Positions 1 to 8,233 of a stretch of 64,000 nt of DNA are shown here, in pieces. A program made the position numbers and the translations under genes. The notes beneath the pieces are model-generated. The model made no database searches. It was not told where the DNA came from and worked only from the letters and a program-made list of their open reading frames with translations. The first letter of the stretch is position 1; each line of letters begins with the position of its first letter. Source of the DNA: Arthrobacter sp. CDRTa11 (GTDB lineage Bacteria; Actinomycetota; Actinomycetes; Actinomycetales; Micrococcaceae); the NCBI RefSeq assembly GCF_026427775.1, contig NZ_CP044532.1, positions 4,092,001 to 4,156,000 of the forward strand, given 5' to 3'.

Positions 1-505
1 TGCCGTGGAAGCCGTAGCGGCGGATGCCGTGGCTGGTGTAGAGCTCATCCGGCACGGCGTAGCGCCAGGCATGCTCGGGCAGCGTGCGGTGGAAGGCGGT
101 GTCAAAAACGGCCACCTGCGGCATGTCAGGCCATTTTTTAGTGATGGCGCGGATCCCCAGCACGTTGGCGGGGTTGTGCAGCGGCGCCAGCGGGTTGAGG
201 CGTTCGATGGCGCGGGTGATCTCGTGATCGATCAGCACGGGTTCCGCGAAGCGCTCACCGCCATGCACCACACGGTGGCCAACGGCAGCCAGTTCAAGGT
301 CCCCAAGTTCCGCATGGATGGCCGCGTCCACCTGTTCCAGGGCCTCCGCGTGGTCACGCGGGCCCTCGATCTCGCCATCGCCGTCGCCGCCGTTGCCCAT
401 GCCGATTTTTTCGATCAGGCCTTCGGTCAGCACACTCCCGGCGGCAACGTCACGCACCTGGTATTTGAGCGACGACGAGCCGGAATTGATGACGAGCACA
501 AGCAT
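1..505 (-). CDS. ackA: Acetate kinase, N-terminal part (cut by window edge)
   Basis: Reverse-strand reading from 505 gives MLVLVINSGSSSLKYQV, the ADP/phosphate-binding start of the acetate kinase family (ASKHA fold). GHRVVHGGERF and DTAFHRTLP follow, both standard AckA segments. The enzyme interconverts acetyl phosphate plus ADP and acetate plus ATP in the cytoplasm. A strong AGGAGG lies 4 nt before the ATG. About 168 of roughly 400 codons are inside the window. It lies downstream of pta on the same strand, but a small opposite-strand ORF at 587-829 separates them, so ackA probably has its own promoter in 506-586. Identification is firm. Confidence 0.95.
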   Translation of the reverse strand, partial: MLVLVINSGSSSLKYQVRDVAAGSVLTEGLIEKIGMGNGGDGDGEIEGPRDHAEALEQVDAAIHAELGDLELAAVGHRVVHGGERFAEPVLIDHEITRAIERLNPLAPLHNPANVLGIRAITKKWPDMPQVAVFDTAFHRTLPEHAWRYAVPDELYTSHGIRRYGFHG

Positions 506-586
506 GGGGCCTCCTGAGCCTTGCTGTTGCGGTAACTACGTCCCACTATAAATTGACACGTTGGACCACGCCGAAGGGAACCTTCC

Positions 587-829
587 ATGACGAACGACCC
601 CACTCACCCGGACTACACCACCCCCGAGAACGTCGAAGCGCACACCGAAACCGCCCAGCCGCCCACCGGCACCGAGGGTGACAACCCGGCGTCGGCTAAG
701 ACTGCGCCCGCTGATACTGCGTCGGCTGGCAAGGATGCCGAAGGAATGGACCTCACACCCGAGGGCCTTTCCGACGAACCGGCCAAACAGGAGGACCCGG
801 CGAGCGTGGTGAAGCCGGAAAACAGCTGA
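587..829 (+). CDS. Small acidic, probably disordered protein
   Basis: An 80-residue protein (MTNDPTHPDYTTPENVEAH...) rich in Glu, Asp, Thr, Ala and Pro, with no hydrophobic segment and no motif I recognise. GAAGGGA precedes the ATG by a normal distance, and a TATAAA-like -10 lies near 547. It is divergent from ackA, and its stop codon directly abuts the reverse-strand stop of pta at 830. The position, between two genes that often form one operon and on the opposite strand, is odd. The protein resembles other short acidic proteins of this lineage such as the one at 9431. Function unknown. Confidence 0.6.
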   Translation: MTNDPTHPDYTTPENVEAHTETAQPPTGTEGDNPASAKTAPADTASAGKDAEGMDLTPEGLSDEPAKQEDPASVVKPENS

Positions 830-2911
830 CTAGACCTTTACCGGCACCTGCGCCTGGATAGCCGTGATGGCCACGGTGTTCACGATGTCCTCAACAGTGC
901 AGCCGCGGGAGAGGTCGTTGACCGGTTTGCGGAGCCCCTGCAGAACGGGCCCGACGGCGACCGCTCCGGAGCTCTGCTGCACCGCCTTGTATGTGTTGTT
1001 GCCGGTGTTGAGGTCCGGGAAGATGAAGACGGTCGCCTGGCCGGCCACGGACGAGCCCGGCATCTTGGACTCGGCAATGGACGCATCCACGGCGGCGTCG
1101 TACTGGATGGGGCCTTCGACGGCTAGGTCCGGCCGGCGTTCGCGCACCAGTGCGGTGGCCTGCCGGACCTCGTCCACAGCCTCCCCGGAGCCGGAACCGC
1201 CGGTGGAGTAGGACAGCATGGCCACCCGCGGCTCCACACCGAACTGGGCAGCGGTTTCGGCCGAGGCCAGGGCTATGTCCGCCAGCTGCTCCACGTTGGG
1301 GTCAGGGTTCACCGCGCAGTCGCCGTAAACCAGCACCCGGTCCGACATCAGCATCAGGAACACCGAGGAGACAATGTTCACGCCGTCGCGCGTCTTCACG
1401 AATTCCAGGGCGGGCCGGATGGTGTGGGCCGTGGTGTGGGCGGCGCCGGACACCATCCCGTCCACCACGCCCAGATGGACCATCATGGTGCCAAAGTAGC
1501 TGCCGTCCTGCATGATCTCGAGTGCCTTGGCCACGTCCACGCCCTTGTGCGCGCGCAGTTCCGCATACTTTTCCGCGAAGCCCTGCCGGAGCTCGGACGT
1601 GGCCGGGTCAACAATGTTGATTCCGGACAGGTCGATGCCCCGGGCGGCTGCCAGTTCACGGACGTCGGACTCAGGGCCCAGCAGGGTCAGGTCACACACG
1701 TCGCGGCGGTGCAGGATCTCGGCGGCCCGGAGAATCCGGACGTCTGTCCCCTCCGGGAGGACCACGTGCCTGCGCTGCGCCCGGGCCCGTTCAATGAGGT
1801 CGTGCAGGAACCGCAGGGGCGTCATCCGCTCGGCCCGCGGCAGGTGCAGCCGTTCCACCAGTTCGGCCTCGTCCACACTCCTGGACCAGAGCCCCAGCGC
1901 GGACGCCACTTTACGCCGGTGCCCGGACCAGATCTCGCTCCGGACCTCCGAGACCCGGCGGGCCGTGGTGTACGTGTCGTCGTGGGAGGCGAACACGGGG
2001 AAGGGGGCCTGGGCCAGCAGAGGATAGATGTTGGCATCCGGGGCAAGGCCGCCGGTCAGGACCAGGGCCGAGGGCACCGGGAACTCCGGCGAGAACGACG
2101 ACGCCAGGCATGCCACCATCACGTCCGCGCGGTCCCCCGGCACAATCACCAGGGCGCCCTCGTCCAGGACGTTCAGGAAGTTGCCCACGTTCATGGCCGC
2201 CACCTTGATGTCCCGGACATCCCGCTCCATGTCCGGGCGGCCGGCAATCTGCCGCACGCCCAGGGCGGCGGCAACCTCGCCGGTGGTGGGCCGGGCGATC
2301 TCCTCCAGTTCAGGCAGGACGTACACGGGACGCCCGGACGCGCCTGGCTTCACCGCCGCAACGATGGCCTCGACGTCGTCGGGATCTGCGCGGTTGACCA
2401 TGATGGCCAGCAGGGCGCAATTTCCTGCGGAAAGTTCCTTGCGGGCCACTTCGACGGCGGCGGCCGCCTCCGCGACGGTACGCCCCTTCGCGCCCACCAC
2501 GGCGACCACCGGTGCGGCCAGGTTGTTGGCGAGACGGGCGTTGAGGTCAAACTCGACGGCGGCGTCCTGGCCAGTGAGGTCCGTGCCCTCCACAATCACC
2601 ACATCGCAGTGCCGGGACATTTCGGCGAAGATGTCCACACAGCGGGCGTCGATGTCGGCCCGCTTTCCCTCGGCCAGCAGGGCGCGCACCTCGGCGAAGG
2701 TCAGGCCGCCCCGGCAGCGCTCATCGTCCAGCGCAAAGCGTGACTTCATCAGCGCCACCATGGGGTCATCCGCAGCATCGGTGCCCAGGACCACCGGCTT
2801 GAAGAAGCCGATCCTGTCGGCGTGCCGGTGCAGGGTGTCCGCAAGGCCCAGGGCCACGAGCGACTTGCCCGAGCCTGGGGTGGTTGCGCTGACATAGATG
2901 CCTCTGGCCAT
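830..2911 (-). CDS. pta: Phosphate acetyltransferase, long two-domain form
   Basis: 693 residues starting MARGIYVSATTPGSGKSLVA. The N-terminal half is a BioD/CobQ-like P-loop domain (TTPGSGKS at about 9-16) followed by a DRTGG-like middle region. The C-terminal half is the catalytic phosphotransacetylase domain (RAQRRHVVLPEGTDVRIL, SYSTGGSGSGEAVDEV, QYDAAVDASIAESKMPGS). This matches the long actinobacterial Pta, which converts acetyl-CoA and phosphate to acetyl phosphate and CoA for AckA. I chose the ATG at 2911 over an upstream in-frame extension because AAAGGGCGG precedes it and the family begins there. The gene converges on the small ORF at 587-829 with no gap. Confidence 0.95.
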   Translation of the reverse strand: MARGIYVSATTPGSGKSLVALGLADTLHRHADRIGFFKPVVLGTDAADDPMVALMKSRFALDDERCRGGLTFAEVRALLAEGKRADIDARCVDIFAEMSRHCDVVIVEGTDLTGQDAAVEFDLNARLANNLAAPVVAVVGAKGRTVAEAAAAVEVARKELSAGNCALLAIMVNRADPDDVEAIVAAVKPGASGRPVYVLPELEEIARPTTGEVAAALGVRQIAGRPDMERDVRDIKVAAMNVGNFLNVLDEGALVIVPGDRADVMVACLASSFSPEFPVPSALVLTGGLAPDANIYPLLAQAPFPVFASHDDTYTTARRVSEVRSEIWSGHRRKVASALGLWSRSVDEAELVERLHLPRAERMTPLRFLHDLIERARAQRRHVVLPEGTDVRILRAAEILHRRDVCDLTLLGPESDVRELAAARGIDLSGINIVDPATSELRQGFAEKYAELRAHKGVDVAKALEIMQDGSYFGTMMVHLGVVDGMVSGAAHTTAHTIRPALEFVKTRDGVNIVSSVFLMLMSDRVLVYGDCAVNPDPNVEQLADIALASAETAAQFGVEPRVAMLSYSTGGSGSGEAVDEVRQATALVRERRPDLAVEGPIQYDAAVDASIAESKMPGSSVAGQATVFIFPDLNTGNNTYKAVQQSSGAVAVGPVLQGLRKPVNDLSRGCTVEDIVNTVAITAIQAQVPVKV

Positions 2912-3144
2912 GATCCGCCCTTTAATTGCTGGTGGTGTGTGGAGCTGCCGGTCCTCCCATCCTGTCACTAGCTTTCCGCCGGGTTCACTCCCCGCTGTAG
3001 AGCAGTTCGTCACACGTTGGCCACTTAGCCAATTTTTGGGCCTGAAGAATCGCCGCTAGGCTCGAAGGTGTCAAAACACTGGGGGTACCGCTCCCCGGGG
3101 GCAGCCGGCCACCCTAAGGGCCGTATGGTTCGGAAGGCGGATAC

Positions 3145-5271
3145 GTGGGTATGACGCATGTGGAAAATTTGAGGCGGACAACCCGCGGGATGGGCCGGTC
3201 ACTGCGAAGCCGGGCATTTCTCCTGACTTGGGTGCTGCCGCTGGCTGCCATCCTGGGGATCCTGGCCCTGTACGTCGGGAGCGAGCAGCGGATCTATTTC
3301 TACGACCCGCGCGGTTATCAGGAAGTGGCCATCAACACCTCCGATGCGCTCCGTAAAGGGCCACACGCGCTTTACACGTACCTGAAGGCGCAGTCGCTGA
3401 GCGAGTATCCCCCGTACTGGGCCCTGCCGCTGACGGTCCTGCCGCCTGAACTCCTCAACCTCCGCGTGCCTTACGAGGCTGCCATGGGTTTGCTCGGCCT
3501 GCTGCCGATGACCGTGCTGACCACCAAGATCGCCTGCCGCACTTTCGGACTTCGGGTTTCACCCTGGATAGTGCTGGCGGCAGGCCTCAACCCGCTGACG
3601 TTCCTGGTCTGCGTACAGGGAGTTCCCGACCTGATCGGGATGTCCCTGATTCTTGCCGCGGTCTGGATTCTGATGTCACGCCGGATGCACCGCTGGACGC
3701 TGTTCTGGGCACTGCTGATCGGGGCAGCGGCGTTGCTGGTGAAGAAGAACTTCCTCTTTGACCTGGCGATCGTCGTCGCATGCTTCCTGCTCGCCTACAC
3801 CGTGGCCGCGCTGCGCTACCGGCGCCCGCCCGAGCGGTGGCGGAGCCTCCTGAAGGAGACACTGAGCCTGCCCGTCCTTCTTGCGGCGGCCGCAGTGATC
3901 GGCGGCGCAACCGTCCTGACACCGGGCACACTCACCTCCATTTTTTCGCGTGACAACTCCCTGTTCTACATCAGCTACCAGACCTCGCTGACGGACGCGC
4001 TCACCGCCAACCTCTCCTACGCCGGAGGCTTCGTGGCGCTGGTGGTCGCCATCGCAGCCGTCGTTGGACTGGCGCTGGTCATTGCCCGGAGGACCTCGAC
4101 GTCGGTCACCCGCAACGCCGTGTTCGTGGCTTCCTTCCTGCTGGTCTCCGAGGTGGTGTGGGCCATCATCCAAAAACAGTCCGGAATCATCCACCAGGTG
4201 CATGTGTGGCCGCTGCTGATGACAGTTGGCTTCGTCGGGCTGGTTCGCTTGCTGCCGCGGCCGCGTCCGCTGGCCCGCCAGCTGGTGGCGGCGGGGCTTG
4301 CCACGGCCCTGTTCGCCTTTATGTTCGCGCAGACACCGGCCCTGTCCGGGATTCGCTTCGCGGCCTCGCAGCTGCCGGGCGGGCTGTACCCCAATGTGAC
4401 GGAACCCTTCGTCCAGTCAAACCTGCCCAACATGGTGGAAGTGGCCTCCACCGTTCGGACACTGTCCCAAACCAGCGGGCCCGTGATGGTGCCCATTGCG
4501 TCCACCTCGTTCAACTCCAGCCTCCTGTACCAGACGTACGTCCAACAAGCCGGTGCCCCGATTCCGGATATCTACCAGCTGCCCCAGGTTGACCTGCGGG
4601 ATGCCCAGCCCTGGTCCGGGCTCATCGGCGACGACGGACGCACCGTGCTGGTTTCCCGGCAGTGGCTCCCCGATCTCCCTGAGGGCCACCACAACCTGCA
4701 GGCAGTCAACGAGTTCCTTGATTCACCCGCCGCGCAGCCATGGATCAAGTCCTCCCAGCCCCTGGATGCCGGCGTTCCCGGGCAACTGGCGGATCTCAGG
4801 GCTGTCCACCTCCTGATTCCGGAGTCCGATGCGCTTGCCTTTGCGGCGGCGATCAGGCCCTACCTGCCCGTTAATGCGGACCACGGCCTGCAGGGAGCGG
4901 TGGCACTCCTGACCGATCAGGGCCTGCGCACTGAAGGACCCAGCGCCAAAACACCGTCAGCGTGGACCATCACGGCGGGCTCCCCCGCTGCTCCCACCCG
5001 GCTGCTGGTGGATGCCACCGCCGCGCAGTCCATCACGCTCAGCGCACCGGGCGCCGGCTGCAGCGGTGTCCAGTATCAGTGGACCTCCCTCGAAACTCCC
5101 ACCGGGAGCGCTCCGGCCGCCGCGTCAGATGCTGGCCAGGGAACGTTGCCTGCAGGTGCTGCTCAGACCGTCGCAGTTCCGAACACCGGCACCGCCGCGT
5201 GGAGCCAGGTGCTGACACTCTCCACCGACAACGCCAACCCGCACGCCTGCCAGGTGGTTGTGGGCGGCTAA
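3145..5271 (+). CDS. Large polytopic membrane protein of unknown function
   Basis: 708 residues with a GTG start; GGAAGG lies 7 nt upstream. About ten hydrophobic segments occupy roughly residues 25-405 (LTWVLPLAAILGILALYV, LLVTFLVCVQGVPDLIGMSL and others). A hydrophilic region of about 300 residues follows, probably outside the cell and rich in Ala, Pro and Thr. The layout (short loop with acidic residues after the first membrane helix, many helices, soluble C-terminus) resembles GT-C type glycosyltransferases, but I see no diagnostic DxD-type motif that I would defend. It stands alone between pta (divergent) and paaI; a strong hairpin follows at 5376-5409. I would label it a conserved membrane protein. 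Confidence 0.85.
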   Translation: MGMTHVENLRRTTRGMGRSLRSRAFLLTWVLPLAAILGILALYVGSEQRIYFYDPRGYQEVAINTSDALRKGPHALYTYLKAQSLSEYPPYWALPLTVLPPELLNLRVPYEAAMGLLGLLPMTVLTTKIACRTFGLRVSPWIVLAAGLNPLTFLVCVQGVPDLIGMSLILAAVWILMSRRMHRWTLFWALLIGAAALLVKKNFLFDLAIVVACFLLAYTVAALRYRRPPERWRSLLKETLSLPVLLAAAAVIGGATVLTPGTLTSIFSRDNSLFYISYQTSLTDALTANLSYAGGFVALVVAIAAVVGLALVIARRTSTSVTRNAVFVASFLLVSEVVWAIIQKQSGIIHQVHVWPLLMTVGFVGLVRLLPRPRPLARQLVAAGLATALFAFMFAQTPALSGIRFAASQLPGGLYPNVTEPFVQSNLPNMVEVASTVRTLSQTSGPVMVPIASTSFNSSLLYQTYVQQAGAPIPDIYQLPQVDLRDAQPWSGLIGDDGRTVLVSRQWLPDLPEGHHNLQAVNEFLDSPAAQPWIKSSQPLDAGVPGQLADLRAVHLLIPESDALAFAAAIRPYLPVNADHGLQGAVALLTDQGLRTEGPSAKTPSAWTITAGSPAAPTRLLVDATAAQSITLSAPGAGCSGVQYQWTSLETPTGSAPAAASDAGQGTLPAGAAQTVAVPNTGTAAWSQVLTLSTDNANPHACQVVVGG

Positions 5272-5375
5272 CGCTAAGGGAGCCGGGAGCCAGGGCCGCC
5301 GCACAGCGTCCCGTCACTGCCTTCAGTGCACTGCCTCCGTGCACTGCCTTCCCCATGCTCCCCGGAGGCAGACCT

Positions 5376-5409
5376 CAGGGCCTGGATCAAACCCTCGATC
5401 CAGGCCCTG
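5376..5409 (+). terminator. Hairpin downstream of the membrane protein gene
   Basis: Perfect 13-bp arms (CAGGGCCTGGATC at 5376-5388 and its complement at 5397-5409) around an 8-nt loop, 105 bases after the stop of the preceding gene. No T-run follows, so it is a hairpin-only terminator at best. Confidence 0.55.
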
Positions 5410-5483
5410 CATTCTGCCCGGCAACCAGCAGCAATGCCTGTCCACACACCGCCCCGCTCTTGACACCGCACCCCTTCATGGGA

Positions 5484-5505
5484 TTACCTAATGAACATTC
5501 GGTAA
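5484..5505. promoter_or_regulatory. PaaR-like operator upstream of paaI
   Basis: A 22-bp imperfect palindrome beginning TTACC and ending TTCGGTAA, 22 bp before the paaI start codon. The right half (TTCGGTAA) matches the sites at 13580 and 21774; the left half is degenerate. It is placed to block transcription of paaI-paaK. Confidence 0.6.
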
Positions 5506-5527
5506 ATAAAGCTGGAGGCAATGACGC

Positions 5528-6001
5528 ATGGCTGAAGCAGCACTCTCAGGGGCCACACACCCCATCCTCGAAAACGACTATGCCTCCGAATGGATGGGTA
5601 TAGAGGTCCTCGCCGTCAGCGACGGGCATGCCACCATCCGCATGAAGCTCCGCCAGGAAATGCTCAACGGCTTCGGCATGGCACACGGCGGAATGATCTT
5701 CGCGTTTGCGGACACTGCCTTCGCGCTGGCCTGCAATCCGGTCAACCCAGCGCCCGGCGAGGAAGACAGCATCACCGTTGCCGCCGGCGTCGACATCAAT
5801 TTCCTCAAGCCCGCCTACCGCGGCCAGGTGATCACCGCCGTCGCGGACCGCCGCTCAAGCGCAGGACGCAGCGGGCTCTATGACATTCAGATTTTTGCCG
5901 CCGACCCCGGAGCGCAGCCCGCTTCACCCCTCAGCTCCGGCCAGCCCGGTGAACTCATTGCCGAGTTCCGCGGACGCAGCCGGACCATCCCCAAGAAGTA
6001 G
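5528..6001 (+). CDS. paaI: Hydroxyphenylacetyl-CoA thioesterase PaaI
   Basis: 157 residues with a single hot-dog domain. The active-site segment NGFGMAHGGMIFAFADTAFA has the HGG at residues 53-55 and Asp62, as in PaaI thioesterases. The enzyme releases CoA from dead-end (hydroxy)phenylacetyl-CoA thioesters and so protects the phenylacetate pathway. GGAGG lies 9 nt before the ATG at 5528; a nearer ATG at 5521 is out of frame and stops after four codons. paaK begins 7 bases after the stop, so the two are co-transcribed, most likely under the operator at 5484. Confidence 0.93.
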   Translation: MAEAALSGATHPILENDYASEWMGIEVLAVSDGHATIRMKLRQEMLNGFGMAHGGMIFAFADTAFALACNPVNPAPGEEDSITVAAGVDINFLKPAYRGQVITAVADRRSSAGRSGLYDIQIFAADPGAQPASPLSSGQPGELIAEFRGRSRTIPKK

Positions 6002-6008
6002 GAAAGCC

Positions 6009-7418
6009 ATGACGCTTCACGCCCCCGAAACCCCGGCACATCACAACCGCTCCGCGCAGGAAACTACCGCACAGGGAACCGCCACGCAGGGAACCACGCT
6101 GCCTTCAGATGCCGTCCTGGACCGCGAGGAAACCATGTCCCGGGACGAGCTGGAAGCCCTCCAGCTCAGCCGCCTGCAGCACACGGTGGCGTACGCGTAT
6201 GACCGCGTACCGTTGTACAAGCGCAAGTTCGACGACGCCGGCATCCACCCCACGGATCTCCGTGAACTCAGCGACCTCGGCAACTTCCCGTTCACCACCA
6301 AGGACGACCTGCGCGCCGAGTACCCGTTCGGCATGTTCGCCGTGCCGCAGCACGAAGTAGCCCGCGTCCACGCAAGCTCCGGCACCACCGGCCGTCCCAC
6401 CGTCGTCGGCTACACCAAACAGGACCTGGCAGACTGGGCAAAACTTGTTGCCCGCTGCTTCCGCGCCTCCGGCATCCGCCCCGGCATGAAGGTCCACAAT
6501 GCCTACGGCTACGGGCTGTTCACCGGCGGCCTGGGCGCACACGCCGGTGCCGAGGCCCTGGGCTGCACCGTCATCCCCATGTCCGGCGGCCAGACCGAAC
6601 GCCAGATCCAGCTCATCCAGGATTTCCAGCCTGACGCGATCCTGTGCACACCCACGTACCTGCTGACCATCGCGGACGCCATGGCGCACATGGGAATCGA
6701 TCCCACCTCAACATCGCTGAAATACGCGGTGCTGGGTGCCGAGCCGTGGACCCAGGAAATGCGGCACGAACTCGAAGTCACCATGAACATCAAGGCCTGT
6801 GACATCTACGGCCTGTCCGAGGTGATGGGTCCGGGCGTCGCCGGTGAGGCCGTGGAGACGCAGGACGGCAGCCACATCTGGGAGGACCACTTCCGCCCCG
6901 AAATCATCGACGCATTCAACCCGGTGGCGGGCAAGGAAAACGTCCTGGGCGACGGCGAACACGGCGAGCTGGTCTTTACCTCGCTCACCAAGGAAGCGCT
7001 GCCCATCATCCGCTACCGCACCAAGGACCTCACCCGCCTCCTCCCGGGCACCGCCCGCCCCGCACACCGGCGGATGGGCCGCATCACCGGCCGCAGCGAC
7101 GACATGATCATCCTCCGCGGCGTAAATCTCTTCCCGTCCCAGATCGAGGAAATCGCCCTGCGCATCCCCGAGCTCAGCCCTCACTTCCAGCTTGAGCTGA
7201 CCCGCCCGGAAGGCCAGCGCATGGACCAGCTGACCGTGCGGATCGAACGCCGGGACAACGTGACGCCTGAGCAGAGTTCGACGGCGGCCCGCGCCCTGCG
7301 CGAGCAGATCAAGATCCATGTGGGTTCTTCATGCACGGTGGATGTTGTGGAGCCAGGTTCGCTGGAGCGGTCCAACGGCAAGCTGCGCCGGATTTACGAC
7401 CTGCGCCCGAAGGCCTGA
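6009..7418 (+). CDS. paaK: Phenylacetate-CoA ligase
   Basis: 469 residues of the adenylate-forming superfamily. It activates phenylacetate with ATP and CoA, the first step of aerobic phenylacetate catabolism. The AMP-binding loop SSGTTGRPT is at 123-131. VHNAYGYGLFTGGLGAHAGAE, YGLSEVMGPGVA and the C-terminal GRSDDMIILRGVNLFPSQIEE are characteristic of PaaK. The ATG at 6009 follows GGAAAG and lies just after the paaI stop. An Ala/Thr/Gln-rich N-terminal extension of about 30 residues (up to LPSDAVLDREE) precedes the conserved part. Membership is clear. Confidence 0.95.
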   Translation: MTLHAPETPAHHNRSAQETTAQGTATQGTTLPSDAVLDREETMSRDELEALQLSRLQHTVAYAYDRVPLYKRKFDDAGIHPTDLRELSDLGNFPFTTKDDLRAEYPFGMFAVPQHEVARVHASSGTTGRPTVVGYTKQDLADWAKLVARCFRASGIRPGMKVHNAYGYGLFTGGLGAHAGAEALGCTVIPMSGGQTERQIQLIQDFQPDAILCTPTYLLTIADAMAHMGIDPTSTSLKYAVLGAEPWTQEMRHELEVTMNIKACDIYGLSEVMGPGVAGEAVETQDGSHIWEDHFRPEIIDAFNPVAGKENVLGDGEHGELVFTSLTKEALPIIRYRTKDLTRLLPGTARPAHRRMGRITGRSDDMIILRGVNLFPSQIEEIALRIPELSPHFQLELTRPEGQRMDQLTVRIERRDNVTPEQSSTAARALREQIKIHVGSSCTVDVVEPGSLERSNGKLRRIYDLRPKA

Positions 7419-7438
7419 AACGGGCAGCCTGCGCCGGC

Positions 7439-7460
7439 TGACCGACCGTTCATGAGAAAC
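7439..7460. promoter_or_regulatory. Half-conserved PaaR-like site before the TetR gene
   Basis: ACCGACCGTTC at 7441-7451 matches the left half of the site at 21774 exactly; the right half does not match. It overlaps the -10 region (GAAACT, 7456-7461) of the regulator gene, which would suit autoregulation. Confidence 0.4.
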
Positions 7461-7468
7461 TAGCCACT

Positions 7469-8074
7469 ATGTCCAGCACAACGGCACCCATGAAGCGCGG
7501 CCGCCCCGGTTACGACCAGCAGTCGGTGCTGCTGATCGCCGTGGACGTTTTCAACCGGCATGGCTATGACGCCACGTCCATGGGCATCCTGGCTGAGAAC
7601 CTGGGCATCTCCAAGTCCGCGATCTACCACCACGTGCCGTCAAAGGGCGATCTCCTGAAGCTGGCCTTGGAGCATGCACTGGGCGGCCTCGAGGGCATTC
7701 TGGACCAGCCGGAGGCTTCCTCGGGCGCGGCCGACGCCCGGCTGGAGTTCGTGCTGCGGCGGACGGTGGCCGTGCTGGTGGAACGGCTCCCGTTTGTCAC
7801 GTTACTGCTCCGGCTCCGGGGCAATACAGAGATTGAACGCAACGCCCTGGAACGGCGGCGCTCGTTTGACCACAAGGTGGCCGGGCTGATTTCCGCCGCC
7901 CGCGACGAGGGGTCCCTGCGCCAGGACATCGACCCCCGTACCGTCACGCGGCTCCTGTTCGGCATGATCAACTCGATCGTGGAATGGTACAAACCGGGCG
8001 GTTCGCTCTCCCCCGAAAGACTGGCCGACGACGTCATCACCATGGCGTTCGACGGGCTCCACTCACAGGCCTAA
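7469..8074 (+). CDS. paaR: TetR-family regulator of phenylacetate genes (PaaR type)
   Basis: 201 residues. The N-terminal HTH region (AVDVFNRHGYDATSMGILAENLGISKSAIYHHVPSKGDLL) is typical TetR, with SKSAIYHHV as recognition helix. The C-terminus is helical with LEFVLRRTVAVLVERL, as in TetR regulators of aromatic-CoA pathways. It lies 50 bp downstream of paaK on the same strand but has its own -10-like GAAACT seven bases before the ATG, consistent with a leaderless mRNA. From the shared operators I infer that it represses paaIK, paaZ and the thiolase operon until phenylacetyl-CoA appears. The symbol is inferred from context. Confidence 0.8.
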   Translation: MSSTTAPMKRGRPGYDQQSVLLIAVDVFNRHGYDATSMGILAENLGISKSAIYHHVPSKGDLLKLALEHALGGLEGILDQPEASSGAADARLEFVLRRTVAVLVERLPFVTLLLRLRGNTEIERNALERRRSFDHKVAGLISAARDEGSLRQDIDPRTVTRLLFGMINSIVEWYKPGGSLSPERLADDVITMAFDGLHSQA

Positions 8075-8141
8075 AACCCAGCTGAAGCCTGCCCGGCCTC
8101 GCCGGCAGGCCCTCGCCGGCACGCCCGGCACCTTGCCCCGG

Positions 8142-8177
8142 GATCTCCAGTAATAAGGGTACTTACTACTGGAGATC
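8142..8177. promoter_or_regulatory. Nested palindrome upstream of the HtrA-like gene
   Basis: Perfect 11-bp arms GATCTCCAGTA (8142-8152) and TACTGGAGATC (8167-8177) enclose TAAGGGTACTTA (8154-8165). The inner element has the TAAG-N4-CTTA form and ends 68 bp before the ATG at 8234. AAGGGTACTTA recurs upstream of the manganese catalase gene (11293-11303). More operator-like than terminator-like. Confidence 0.55.
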
Positions 8178-8233
8178 GGGATGCTCCCCCGCTACGGTGG
8201 AAGGAAGAGCCAGCATCCGCAAGGAGGTTGTCG

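Noticed and set aside
1424..2743. 439-codon open frame on the plus strand opposite pta
   Set aside because: GC-rich antisense frame; its product is His/Arg/Gly-rich with no motif, and pta on the other strand is certain.
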